Source of the DNA: Candidatus Woesearchaeota archaeon
GTDB taxonomy: Archaea; Nanobdellota; Nanobdellia; Woesearchaeales; GW2011-AR4
Direction of reading: 5' to 3'
Length of the DNA stretch: 54,447 nt
Assembly (NCBI GenBank): GCA_018303185.1
Contig: JAGVYR010000033.1
Span: 1 to 54,447, forward strand
The notes beneath the pieces are model-generated. The model was not told the origin of the DNA. It made no database searches and saw only the letters and a list, made by a program, of their open reading frames with translations. Positions 8,424 through 17,810 of the stretch are shown here, in pieces. Within the stretch, counting starts at the first letter, position 1, and every line of letters starts with the position of its first letter. The translations under genes and the position numbers were made by a program.

Positions 8424-11005
8424 TAGATAAAACGACCAGATGGATTGCATACTTAATCCTGCTAGTCTTAGCCGCATCCTTCGCCTCTGCCGCCAACATG
8501 ACGATAAGCCAGCTCATAAATTCCTATGATTATTCCTATTACAACGGGACTATAAATGTAACTTCTTACAATGACTATATGATTGACAAGGATTCCAACG
8601 GAAAGAACGACACTCTGATAATAAACTTGACAACAGACGCAGGCAGCGGAACTTTCACTTTCATAGCCGAGATAGACAACGGAGACAGCATACTGGTGAA
8701 CAGCACTTTAAAGGCTTTGACTGCATCAGACAAGTCAGCAGACATAAGATTCCCATCAGAGCTGCTTTCAAAAGAGAGATTCAACTACAGCATAAGGATT
8801 AACAACAATAATGAGAGCCTGGTTTTCAGGAAATTCAATATAGAGATAAAGAAGTATACAAACTATGAAACAGGCACAGCCATCCTCTCTACAGCGGATG
8901 AAAATGTAAATAACAATTTCCTGAGAATAAACCTTACAATAAATTCAACAGCAGCCACAACAGAGAATATTACTGTAACTTTAGCATATAACTCATCCAC
9001 AATCTCAAAGACAGAACAAAAGACGTTAAGCACTGGAATACAGACAATGTCAATAGACTTTGACAATGAGACAGTTAAAAGCACTCATTTTTATGGCAAT
9101 TTCACCATACTCTCAGCAGTGATAGGCAGTAAGGCTTTTGACATCAATACAAACACTTCAGTTTATAATTATGAGGATTTTGCCCAAACTTCCTACATAA
9201 AATCAATTTCTGACGGAAAAACAGACAGCAACAATAACAACCTTTCAGAATTTTTGGAAATAAACTTCACTATTGAAGTCAAGGAAGCGGCCACATACAC
9301 TGTAAGCTATGATTTGTATGATGAATTTGACAATTTTGTCACAAATATAAGCAAAAGCCAGTCCTTGAACACAGGAAACCAAAAAATACAGACCTTAGCC
9401 AATGGAACTCAAATCTACAAGGCAAAGGTAAACGGCCCTTACTTATTGACATACGCAAAGCTTTCAATAGGCAACGACACAAAGGACATACTGTTTGATG
9501 CGCATACAACAAACCAAAGCTTCTACACTGACTATGAAAGGCCTCCGCTACCCGATCTTAACGTAAGCATTGATGTCTTTTTTGATGAATCTACAAATGC
9601 GACGAATATAACTGTAAACATAAGCAATGACGGGACAGCCCCAGCCTTTAATGTATTCCTGGACATTTTTGACAATACTACTTATAACAATAACAGGAGC
9701 GATGCCTTCCTGGATGTTGGAGAGTCTATTGCCTACAAATTTAACATAACCGGCAGCTCAAACGCAACTTTATATACGGCAATAGCCGACTTTGACAATC
9801 TTGTGGATGAAAGCGATGAAACCAACAACATAGCCCAAAACACAGAATCAGCAGCCCAGGTTGTTTCCCTAGCCATAGACTCAATAACCGAAATCCTGAG
9901 CAACGGAACCCTAAAAACGTTTGAATTTATTATCCATAATGACGGCGACACAGAAGTTACAGATATTTACTGGAATTTTGACACTGATGACAATAATATT
10001 ATCCAGAGCACTGAAAACATAACCTCGCTGGCAGCAGGAGAAAGGGCTTTTGTTTACTTAAAGCATAATTTTAGCACTCAGGGCACTTTTAATGTAAAGG
10101 CTAACGCAACAGGGCTTTCACAAAGCGGGGAAGTTTCAGCCTTTTTGACATCAACTGTAAGCATTGGAGACTTAATAATCAGCTCATTTGATGATTTAAG
10201 CCTAATAGGGCAGGATGCGATATTTGAGTTTAATGTGCTGAACAACCAGGAAGGCAACCTTTCGGACATAAACTGGACATTAAGCGCAGGGGATGGGTCA
10301 ATAATCAACGCAACCCAGACTGTAACCCTGTCAGGCAACGAAACCATCTTTGGCTATGTCAAGCATTCTTATGCCTCAACTGGCACTTTTAATGCCTCAT
10401 TAACAGCAGAAAGCGGCTCAATAAGCGATTCTGCAAGCACAATAGTGGAAATAGCAGACCAAACCGAAAACATGCTGCTTGACTTTGAATTGGCTTCCCA
10501 GAATTCAACAAAAGCGACTTTCAGCTTTAAGATTAACAATACGGAGCAGGGCAACTTAACAGGAATTAACTGGACTTTGGATAACGGGGAAAGCATAATG
10601 GCCGCTTCATCATTAATAAATCTTGAAGAAAATGAGACGCTACTTGTTTTTGCTTCACACAGCTATCCCAATACCGGAGATTATGGGGCTACAGCCACAG
10701 CATTTACAGACTCAATCTCTGATTCAGACACTATCAGCTTTGATTTGGAAGATATTGAGCTGAGAAATCTTACAATAATGAATGCAAGCGGGAATTACAG
10801 GCTGTTTGAGATTGTCATAGAAAATGCCCTTCCAACAAACCTGACCAACGTCTCATGGGCATTTGACACTAAAGACAGCAATGTAATAAACAGCACTTCC
10901 ATCTTGATATTGCAGCCGGAAGAAGCAGCTTTCGTCTACGTAAGCCATAATTTCTCCACGACAGGAAGCTATAATGTAAATTTTCTATATAATTTTCACT
11001 ACTAA
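8420..11005 (+). CDS. Secreted protein with repeated CARDB/Ig-like domains, C-terminus apparently abrupt
   Basis: Signal peptide MIDKTTRWIAYLILLVLAASFASAA; CARDB-like NVSIDVFFDESTNATNITVNISNDGTAPAFNV; repeated LxxGExxFVYxxHNFSTTGxxNVxA units; final unit stops mid-repeat. Confidence 0.8.
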   Translation: MIDKTTRWIAYLILLVLAASFASAANMTISQLINSYDYSYYNGTINVTSYNDYMIDKDSNGKNDTLIINLTTDAGSGTFTFIAEIDNGDSILVNSTLKALTASDKSADIRFPSELLSKERFNYSIRINNNNESLVFRKFNIEIKKYTNYETGTAILSTADENVNNNFLRINLTINSTAATTENITVTLAYNSSTISKTEQKTLSTGIQTMSIDFDNETVKSTHFYGNFTILSAVIGSKAFDINTNTSVYNYEDFAQTSYIKSISDGKTDSNNNNLSEFLEINFTIEVKEAATYTVSYDLYDEFDNFVTNISKSQSLNTGNQKIQTLANGTQIYKAKVNGPYLLTYAKLSIGNDTKDILFDAHTTNQSFYTDYERPPLPDLNVSIDVFFDESTNATNITVNISNDGTAPAFNVFLDIFDNTTYNNNRSDAFLDVGESIAYKFNITGSSNATLYTAIADFDNLVDESDETNNIAQNTESAAQVVSLAIDSITEILSNGTLKTFEFIIHNDGDTEVTDIYWNFDTDDNNIIQSTENITSLAAGERAFVYLKHNFSTQGTFNVKANATGLSQSGEVSAFLTSTVSIGDLIISSFDDLSLIGQDAIFEFNVLNNQEGNLSDINWTLSAGDGSIINATQTVTLSGNETIFGYVKHSYASTGTFNASLTAESGSISDSASTIVEIADQTENMLLDFELASQNSTKATFSFKINNTEQGNLTGINWTLDNGESIMAASSLINLEENETLLVFASHSYPNTGDYGATATAFTDSISDSDTISFDLEDIELRNLTIMNASGNYRLFEIVIENALPTNLTNVSWAFDTKDSNVINSTSILILQPEEAAFVYVSHNFSTTGSYNVNFLYNFHY

Positions 11006-11018
11006 TAAATAATAAAAC

Positions 11019-11188
11019 CGCCGAGACTGGGACTTTCACCAACGATAGCCATCGCGGGACTGAGCGAAGCGAATGTCGCGCAGATGTCAACGGGCTACCG
11101 TTGTTTTGAACCCAGATGCCCTTGCGGGCCAGGCTTACACGTTTCCTGATTTCCAGGCCTGTGCAATGCCGGGTTATGCGATCTCGGC
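11019..11188 (-). tRNA. tRNA-Ser(GGA) with two introns (anticodon loop and T-loop)
   Basis: Minus strand: acceptor GCCGAGA/TCTCGGC + G73; D-arm GCA...TGC with GG; anticodon stem CAGGC/GCCTG, loop CTGGAA^A (GGA); long variable arm GCCC-GCAA-GGGC; T-stem CTGGG/CCCAG. Introns inferred at 11136-11150 and 11033-11104; predicted mature T-arm CTGGGTTCAAATCCCAG; 83-nt mature tRNA. TATA-like TTTAAAT upstream on the same strand. Confidence 0.8.
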
Positions 11189-11268
11189 GCAGGAGTTAAA
11201 AGAATTTTAGCCCATTTAAAAAAGTTCCCAATAAAAATCTTTAAATACTGGATAATGTGCTCAATTTT

Positions 11269-12012
11269 ATGGCAATGATGCGCACAGCAAACCCAGCGCT
11301 GAACAAGAGCACATTTGAAAATCTTGCTTCAACAGGGAACGAGTACATGACGATAGACGGCACCGTCAACAGATCCTTTATCCTGCTGATACTTCTGCTT
11401 GTCCCCGCATTTTATACATGGGGCCTTTTCCTTCAGCAAAGCCCCCTCATAATGCCTTTCTTATGGGGAGGGCTTATCGGCGGGCTTGTAGTTGCCCTCA
11501 TAACAGTATTCAAAAAGCAGTGGGCGCCTTATACTGCTCCCATTTATGCGATGCTTGAAGGCCTTGTGTTGGGCGCTTTGTCATCAATGATGGAGCTTTT
11601 ATTCCCGGGCATAGTCATTCAGGCGGTCGCTTTGACTTTTGGAACGATGCTGTGCCTGCTTTTCGCCTACAAGTCAGGCTGGATAAAAGCCACTGAGAAT
11701 TTTAAGCTGGGAGTGGTTGCAGCTACGGGCGCGATATTTGTAATCTATATGCTTACCTTCATACTTGGCTTTTTCAGCATAAACATCCCTTACATACATG
11801 ATTCAGGGCTGATAGGCATAGGATTCAGCCTTTTTGTTGTCGTCATTGCAGCACTTAACCTTGTGCTTGACTTTGACTTCATAGAGCAGGGCGCAAACAG
11901 CAAAGCCCCTAAATACATGGAATGGTATGCTTCCTTTGGATTAATGGTCACTTTAATCTGGCTGTATATAGAAATTCTTAGGCTTCTTTCAAAGCTTAGG
12001 AGCAGGGATTAA
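11269..12012 (+). CDS. Bax inhibitor-1/YccA-like membrane protein
   Basis: MRTANPALNKSTFENL N-terminus plus seven or so TM segments typical of the BaxI_1 family; TATA-like tttaaata upstream; ATG 11269 preferred over GTG 11257. Confidence 0.75.
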   Translation: MAMMRTANPALNKSTFENLASTGNEYMTIDGTVNRSFILLILLLVPAFYTWGLFLQQSPLIMPFLWGGLIGGLVVALITVFKKQWAPYTAPIYAMLEGLVLGALSSMMELLFPGIVIQAVALTFGTMLCLLFAYKSGWIKATENFKLGVVAATGAIFVIYMLTFILGFFSINIPYIHDSGLIGIGFSLFVVVIAALNLVLDFDFIEQGANSKAPKYMEWYASFGLMVTLIWLYIEILRLLSKLRSRD

Positions 12013-12028
12013 ACCTTACCCAAATCTC

Positions 12029-12264
12029 GGGTTAGCAGCTTTCGCCCAATTTACGTATTAGCCGAAGTATCGTTGAAGCTCCGTAGGTCCTCGGAAAGCA
12101 ACAGACCATCCGATTAGCTTTCCGGGACTCAAGAAAACCTTCGGTTTTCTGAGCAGAAAATCCCTGATTTTCTTGCTCCTGAAAATCAGAAATTTTCATG
12201 AGAGCCAACCCTCTCAACTCTTTTGCTGTGAGAATAAAATGGGCTCACCTTTGGCTGCTAACCC
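12029..12264. ncRNA. Structured RNA candidate, unassigned
   Basis: Terminal pairing GGGTTAGCAGC/GCTGCTAACCC enclosing several hairpins: CGGAAAGC/GCTTTCCG, GAAAACCTTCGGTTTTC, GAGCA..AGAAAATC/GATTTTCT..TGCTC, TGAAAAT/ATTTTCA, GAGAG/CTCTC, GTGAG/CTCAC. Confidence 0.6.
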
Positions 12265-12288
12265 TCACCGAAATAAAACTCAAGAACT

Positions 12289-12618
12289 CTAATCAATCAT
12301 CTCAATCTCAATATTCAAGCCCTCAGGAATAGGCACTCTCATAACCAGCCTTAAAGCCCTCTCATCCAGCCCCAAATCAACTAATCTCTTGTGGATTCTC
12401 ATTTCATACCTTTCCCATGTGGCAGTCCCTTCGCCGTCAGGGCTCTTCCTGGTGGTTACTTTAAGCTTCTTTGTAGGAAGAGGAATAGGGCCTCGCATGA
12501 CAACTCCGGTCTTCTGGGAAATATCCTTTATGTAGCTGCATACCTCATTGATCTTGTTGATGTCAATGCTTGCTAATTTTATTCTTGCTTTTTGCATTTT
12601 CACACCGGAGTTTGCCAC
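12289..12618 (-). CDS. rps10: 30S ribosomal protein S10
   Basis: [70 protein letters not shown]. Confidence 0.95.
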   Translation of the reverse strand: MANSGVKMQKARIKLASIDINKINEVCSYIKDISQKTGVVMRGPIPLPTKKLKVTTRKSPDGEGTATWERYEMRIHKRLVDLGLDERALRLVMRVPIPEGLNIEIEMID

Positions 12619-12669
12619 ATGAAAAGCTTAGCTGGCCATGATCCCTTTCGGGGTAGCTAAGAAGGCCAT

Positions 12670-13953
12670 TTAGGCCTTCTTGACAAGGTCGATGCACATG
12701 CCGGCTGCGACTGTCGCGCCGGAATCCCTGATTGCGAACCTTGCAAGCTGAGGAATTTCTTTCTGCCTTTCTATGACTAGTGGCTGAACTGGCTTGAGCT
12801 TTACAATAGCTGCGTCGCCGTTCTTAATGAAATCAGGCTTCTCCTCCTTTACAGCGCCTGTTGCGGGGTCAATCTTCTTCTCTATTGAAATGACCTGGCA
12901 TGCAACCTGTGCTGTGTGGATATGGAATACAGGAGTGTATCCTACCGTGACAACAGTTGGATGGTTCAATACAACAATCTGCGCAGTGAATTCTGAAGCG
13001 ACTGTCGGTGGATTGTCCATATGGCCGAGGACGTCGCCTCTTGCTATATCCTTCTTTCCAATGCCTCTCACGTTAAATCCTATATTGTCGCCAGGCTCTG
13101 CCTGCTGCATCTGCTCGTGATGCATCTCTATTGTCTTGACTTCTCCCGGGACTCCTTTGCCTTCCCTGCCAGGAACAACTATGACTTTGTCGTTGACCTT
13201 CATTATTCCTGTCTCAACCCTTCCAACAGGGACAACGCCGATTCCCGTGATATTATACACGTCCTGGATAGGAAGCCTCAATGGAAGGTTTGTCGGCTTC
13301 TCAGGCTCTTTTAGCAAATCAAGCTGCTCAAGCAATGTGGGGCCTGAATACCATGGCATATGTGTTGGCTTCTTGACAATGTTTTCCCCTAATAGGGAAG
13401 CGAGCGGCACGAAGGGAATCTGGTCAGGCTTGTAGCCTACGCTCTTAAGAAGTGCAGTTACCTGCGCCTTTGTATCCTCAAATTTCTTTTGGTCATACTG
13501 GACCATGTCCATCTTGTTGATTGCAATTATCAGCTGCCCTACTCCCAATGTTCTGGAAAGGAAAACGTGCTCTTTTGTCTGAGCCTGGACGCCGTCATTT
13601 GCTGAAACTACAAGGACACCCGCATCAGCCTGCGAAGCGCCAGTAATCATGTTCTTGACAAAATCCTTATGTCCTGGAGCGTCTATGATTGTAAAATCAA
13701 ACTTTGGCGTTTCGAACTTCTTGTGGGCAAGGTCTATCGTAACACCCCTTTCCCTCTCTTCTTTGAGATTATCCATGACGAACGCAAATTCAAAGCCGCC
13801 CTTTCCGAGCTCTTCAGCCTTTTCCTTCAGCTTCCTCATCTCCTGCTCCGGGATGTTTCCTGAATCAAATAGGAGCCTTCCGACTGTTGTGCTCTTGCCG
13901 TGATCTACATGACCTATAAAAACAATATTCATATGTGTCTTGTTCCTTGCCAT
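12670..13953 (-). CDS. tef1A: Translation elongation factor EF-1 alpha
   Basis: [50 protein letters not shown] motifs. Confidence 0.97.
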   Translation of the reverse strand: MARNKTHMNIVFIGHVDHGKSTTVGRLLFDSGNIPEQEMRKLKEKAEELGKGGFEFAFVMDNLKEERERGVTIDLAHKKFETPKFDFTIIDAPGHKDFVKNMITGASQADAGVLVVSANDGVQAQTKEHVFLSRTLGVGQLIIAINKMDMVQYDQKKFEDTKAQVTALLKSVGYKPDQIPFVPLASLLGENIVKKPTHMPWYSGPTLLEQLDLLKEPEKPTNLPLRLPIQDVYNITGIGVVPVGRVETGIMKVNDKVIVVPGREGKGVPGEVKTIEMHHEQMQQAEPGDNIGFNVRGIGKKDIARGDVLGHMDNPPTVASEFTAQIVVLNHPTVVTVGYTPVFHIHTAQVACQVISIEKKIDPATGAVKEEKPDFIKNGDAAIVKLKPVQPLVIERQKEIPQLARFAIRDSGATVAAGMCIDLVKKA

Positions 13954-14096
13954 TATTTACCACCATTCGTATTTTTTAGCATTAATTTTATAGCTGTTGG
14001 GAATCGCAGGCTGTTTATAAAGGTTATGGTTTTATTATATCGTGAAATGAATACTTTTAAAGAGAGAAATTAGCAAAAATAAGCAAAAAAACAAGC

Positions 14097-16271
14097 CTAA
14101 GCCCCTACTTGAGCATCAGTAAGGCCCTTCCTGCTTCTTATCTGCCTTGTAATCTTCTCCTGAAGCTCATCCGGCATCTTCTCATACATCTGGTCGATTA
14201 CGCTGCTTGAGCCCCTGCCTTGCGTAGCGCTCCTTAAGTCAGAGCTCCAGCCAAACATTTCCCCAACCGGAAGTTTTGCCTTTACCATCATCATGGCGCC
14301 TTCCTGCTGCGCGTCAAGGAGCTGGCCCCTCTTGTTGGATATCAGCTTGGATATTTCGCCGAGAAAATCAGCAGGCGCATCTATTTGAAGAACCTGCATA
14401 GGCTCATACAGCTGCGGCCTTGCAGTCATCATGCTTGTCCTGATTCCATCCCTTACAGCAGGATAAACCTGTGCAGGGCCCCTGTGAATCGCGTCTTCAT
14501 GCAGCTTCATGTCTGTAAGGATGACCTTGACTTTGATGCACGGGTCCTTTGCTATGGGCCCGGCTTTCATGACATCCTCGAACATGTCGAGAATGAGATC
14601 GAGAACCTCGCCGATATGCACCTGCCCTCTTGTAGCATCCACAAATAGATTTCCCTGGAAAATTTCCTTGACATTCAGCGCTTCCTTGTTGTCCCAGCCG
14701 CATTCAACCAGTTTGTCCCTGATGTTCAAATCCTTTTTTTTGATTCGCATTTCAGGCAATTCGCCTTTCTTTATAGTTTCTGCAGTAGCATCATCCAGCG
14801 GCTCTACCTTGAAAAAGAAATGGTTGTGCTTGTTGGGCGTTTTGCCCATGGCCTCTTCTCCCTGCTTTGCTATAGTTTCCCTATAGACAACAATAGGGGG
14901 GCTGGTCTGCACTTCAACGCCTTTCTCGGTCCTGATCCTGTTCTCTATGACTTCAAGATGAAGCTCGCCCATGCCGTGCATAAGATGCTCTCCTGTCTCT
15001 TCATCAATCTCGATAAGGATAGTGGGGTCTTCCTTGTTCACCTGCCTAAGGACTTCAATGAGCTTTGGAAGGTCTGAAGGCTTCTTAGCTTCAATCGCTT
15101 TCGTAACGACGGGGTCAAATATGTGCGTGATTTTTTCAAAAGGCTCTGTTTCTCCAAGCGTGACAGTTTCGCCGGCATGCGCCTTCAGCCCTGCAACCCC
15201 TATTATATTTCCTGAAGGGACATTATCCACTATTTCCCTCTTCGCTCCGTTGTAGACGAAAACCTGCTGTATCTTTCTCTGCTGCTTCAGCCTGTTTAAA
15301 TAAGCGTCAACACCCTTTTTCATGGTCCCTGAAAATAAGCGGCCTGCAGAAATCTCTCCTGCCTGAGGGTCAACAACAATTTTCGTAATCACAAAAAATA
15401 AAGGCCCCTCAGGATTGCAGGTGATAAGGGATTTGCCTTCCTCGCCTTCAAGGTCTCCATGCCATAGCTTCGGGATGCGGTATTCCTGCGCCTGCACGGG
15501 ATTCGGCAAATGCTTTACTACCATGTTAAGCACGACCTCATGCAATGGAGCCTTGTCTGCAAGCTCCTTGTACCTTTCTCCGCTCTGGTAGCACTCAATG
15601 ACATCCTTGAATGTTATTCCCTTCTGCTTCATATACTGGACTGAAAGCGCCCAGTTGTGGAATGCGCTTCCGAAACACACAGAGCCGTCCTGCACATTTA
15701 CCTGCCATTTCTCGCCCCATCCCTTCGGGGCTATGTCCATGATAAGCCTGTTTACTGCAGTTATGATTTTGACAAAGCGCTCCTGCATCTGCTCCGGAGT
15801 CAATTGAAGCTCTTTTATCAGCCTGTCCACTTTGTTTATGAAAAGCACCGGCTTTACCAGCTCTCTCAGTGCCTGCCTCAAAACCGTTTCTGTCTGCGGC
15901 ATTATGCTTTCAACAGCATCCACAAGGACAATGGCTCCGTCTGCAGCCCTCATCGCCCTTGTAACATCGCCCCCGAAATCAACGTGGCCCGGCGTGTCAA
16001 GAAGGTTGATGAGGTATTCCTCAGTTCCCAGTGTGTGTACCATGCTCACTGATGCAGTGTCGATTGTGATTCCCCTTTCCTGCTCGTCTGCATGGAAGTC
16101 AAGCTTAAGCGCTTTCCCTGCATCCTCCTTCGACATCATGCCCGCGCCCGCAAGAAGGTTGTCTGAAAAAGTCGTCTTGCCATGGTCAATGTGCGCGCAT
16201 ATTGCTATATTTCTTATATGGCCCGGAATCTTCATAATCCTAAGAACCTTGTCAACCATCTTTTCTGCCAT
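14097..16271 (-). CDS. fusA: Translation elongation factor EF-2
   Basis: IAICAHIDHGKTTFSDNLLAGAGM, LLDTPGHVDFGGDVTRAMRA, INKVDR. Confidence 0.97.
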   Translation of the reverse strand: MAEKMVDKVLRIMKIPGHIRNIAICAHIDHGKTTFSDNLLAGAGMMSKEDAGKALKLDFHADEQERGITIDTASVSMVHTLGTEEYLINLLDTPGHVDFGGDVTRAMRAADGAIVLVDAVESIMPQTETVLRQALRELVKPVLFINKVDRLIKELQLTPEQMQERFVKIITAVNRLIMDIAPKGWGEKWQVNVQDGSVCFGSAFHNWALSVQYMKQKGITFKDVIECYQSGERYKELADKAPLHEVVLNMVVKHLPNPVQAQEYRIPKLWHGDLEGEEGKSLITCNPEGPLFFVITKIVVDPQAGEISAGRLFSGTMKKGVDAYLNRLKQQRKIQQVFVYNGAKREIVDNVPSGNIIGVAGLKAHAGETVTLGETEPFEKITHIFDPVVTKAIEAKKPSDLPKLIEVLRQVNKEDPTILIEIDEETGEHLMHGMGELHLEVIENRIRTEKGVEVQTSPPIVVYRETIAKQGEEAMGKTPNKHNHFFFKVEPLDDATAETIKKGELPEMRIKKKDLNIRDKLVECGWDNKEALNVKEIFQGNLFVDATRGQVHIGEVLDLILDMFEDVMKAGPIAKDPCIKVKVILTDMKLHEDAIHRGPAQVYPAVRDGIRTSMMTARPQLYEPMQVLQIDAPADFLGEISKLISNKRGQLLDAQQEGAMMMVKAKLPVGEMFGWSSDLRSATQGRGSSSVIDQMYEKMPDELQEKITRQIRSRKGLTDAQVGA

Positions 16272-16778
16272 TTACTCACCCTTCCATAAAAGCTCAGGCT
16301 TTGTGGCAGTCTTTTCTTCTGTCGGGAAAATTGTGTGTATCAGCTCAAAAGGCCTGAACCACAGCTTGATTTCCCTTTCTGCTTCTTTCCTGCTCTCTGA
16401 AGAATGGACTACATTTTCAAAAACTCCCTTTGTCGTTATCCTTCCATATCTTCCCCTGATTGAGGTAGGCCTTGCCTCTTCCGGATTTGTGGAGCCTGCA
16501 ACCTCCCTTACTTTGGCGCATGCATCCTCCCCTTCATAAACAAGCGCAAGAACCCTTTTTACATGGAATTCTCCCATGATATACTGTATAAGCTCTCCGA
16601 AGAATTTCTGCTCCTTGAGGTGCTGGTAATGCTCCTCTGCAAGCTCCTTGGTCACCTGGACAACTTTTGCGCCTACAAGGATAAGGCCCGTGTCGGAAAG
16701 CTCTGTTATTATATTCCCGACAATGCCTTTTGCAAGCCCGTCCGGCTTTATCAATACAAGGGTCTGTTCAGCTGCCAT
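16272..16778 (-). CDS. ndk: Nucleoside diphosphate kinase
   Basis: QTLVLIKPDGLAKGIVGNII...GSTNPEEARPTSIRGRYG...ENVVHSSES. Confidence 0.95.
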   Translation of the reverse strand: MAAEQTLVLIKPDGLAKGIVGNIITELSDTGLILVGAKVVQVTKELAEEHYQHLKEQKFFGELIQYIMGEFHVKRVLALVYEGEDACAKVREVAGSTNPEEARPTSIRGRYGRITTKGVFENVVHSSESRKEAEREIKLWFRPFELIHTIFPTEEKTATKPELLWKGE

Positions 16779-16779
16779 T

Positions 16780-16962
16780 TTACTTCTTTGCTCTCTTTTC
16801 AAAGCGGGAGCTCCACTGTGTCCTTATTGGCTTCCTCCTCAGCTTGAGCATGTTCTTCTCGCATTTCATGCTGCAGAAATAAAGCACTTTTCCATCTTTC
16901 TGCACGAACATCTTTCCCGTCCCAGGCCTAAGGTTCTCGCCGCAAAAAGTGCACTTTACCAT
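16780..16962 (-). CDS. rpl24e: 50S ribosomal protein L24e
   Basis: KCTFCGENLRPGTGKMFVQKDGKVLYFCSMKCEKNMLKLRRKP. Confidence 0.95.
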   Translation of the reverse strand: MVKCTFCGENLRPGTGKMFVQKDGKVLYFCSMKCEKNMLKLRRKPIRTQWSSRFEKRAKK

Positions 16963-17255
16963 CAGACCGCACCCCTTCCTGCCTTCTCAAGCTGCCTTGC
17001 CTCGAATTCTGTTTCGCGAAGCATGAGCACATCCCCTTTCCTTACAGGCCCCCTTACATTTCTCCTCAAAACTTTGTTTTTGTCCCTTCCGTCAAGGACT
17101 CTGCAGCGTACCTGTATCGCTTCCCCTCTTGTTCCTGTCCTGCCTATCACTTCCTCGACTTTTGCAGGGGTAGCAAATGTGAAAGTGACAGCCCCTTTCT
17201 TTTCCTGCTGCTGTTGTGGCGGCCTTCTCTGCTGGTCTTTTTGTTCTTCTGCCAT
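16962..17255 (-). CDS. rps28e: 30S ribosomal protein S28e
   Basis: [60 protein letters not shown]. Confidence 0.95.
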   Translation of the reverse strand: MAEEQKDQQRRPPQQQQEKKGAVTFTFATPAKVEEVIGRTGTRGEAIQVRCRVLDGRDKNKVLRRNVRGPVRKGDVLMLRETEFEARQLEKAGRGAV

Positions 17256-17265
17256 TTTATCTCAT

Positions 17266-17604
17266 TTATTGCTTTAAAAGCTCTTTGAGTATGTCCTTTG
17301 CATCCCCTTCCTGTACTATGGCAACGGCGCTTGTTCCCTTGTCTATGCCTGCTGCCGCCCCCAATTCCTCTTTGCTGGGAACTTGGACGCATGCAACGCC
17401 TTTCTCTTCTGCAAGCAGCGGAAGGTGCATCACGATTTCCGGCGGAGAAACATCCTTGGCAACAACGACAAGCTTTGCCTTGCCCTTCTCTATTGCCTTT
17501 GTCACTTCATTTGTTCCTTTCCTTATCTTTCCCGTAGCCCTTGCTACCTCTATTGCTTCATAAGCCTTGTCAATCATTTCCTTCGGCAGCTCTGTCATAG
17601 CCAT
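17266..17604 (-). CDS. rpl7ae: Ribosomal protein L7Ae
   Basis: ATGKIRKGTNEVTKAIEKGKAKLVVVAKDVSPPEIVMHLPLLAEEKGVACVQVPSKEELGAAAG. Confidence 0.95.
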   Translation of the reverse strand: MAMTELPKEMIDKAYEAIEVARATGKIRKGTNEVTKAIEKGKAKLVVVAKDVSPPEIVMHLPLLAEEKGVACVQVPSKEELGAAAGIDKGTSAVAIVQEGDAKDILKELLKQ

Positions 17605-17810
17605 ATTCTCACCTTTGTTGTTTTATTTGGCGAGGTAATAGAAAAAATTACCTCAATCAGGCTTTTTAAAGCCCTCATCTATCACTGGTGCATTTCAGGA
17701 ATCTGAGGCTGTTTAAAAAGGTTATGTTTTGGCACTTTAGCTTAATTCTTTATTACATGGTGGTAACAAAATAGAAAGATTTAAATATGGGCTGAATCAA
17801 TATTCCCTGC

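Noticed and set aside
11257-11268. GTG start for the Bax-inhibitor-like protein
   Set aside because: ATG at 11269 fits the spacing to the TATA-like tttaaata better.
12029-12264. Interpretation as a MITE with 11-bp terminal inverted repeats
   Set aside because: No convincing target-site duplication and many internal hairpins; RNA interpretation preferred, though not proven.
12794-16539. Plus-strand ORFs opposite EF-1A and EF-2
   Set aside because: Antisense shadows of highly conserved elongation factor genes.
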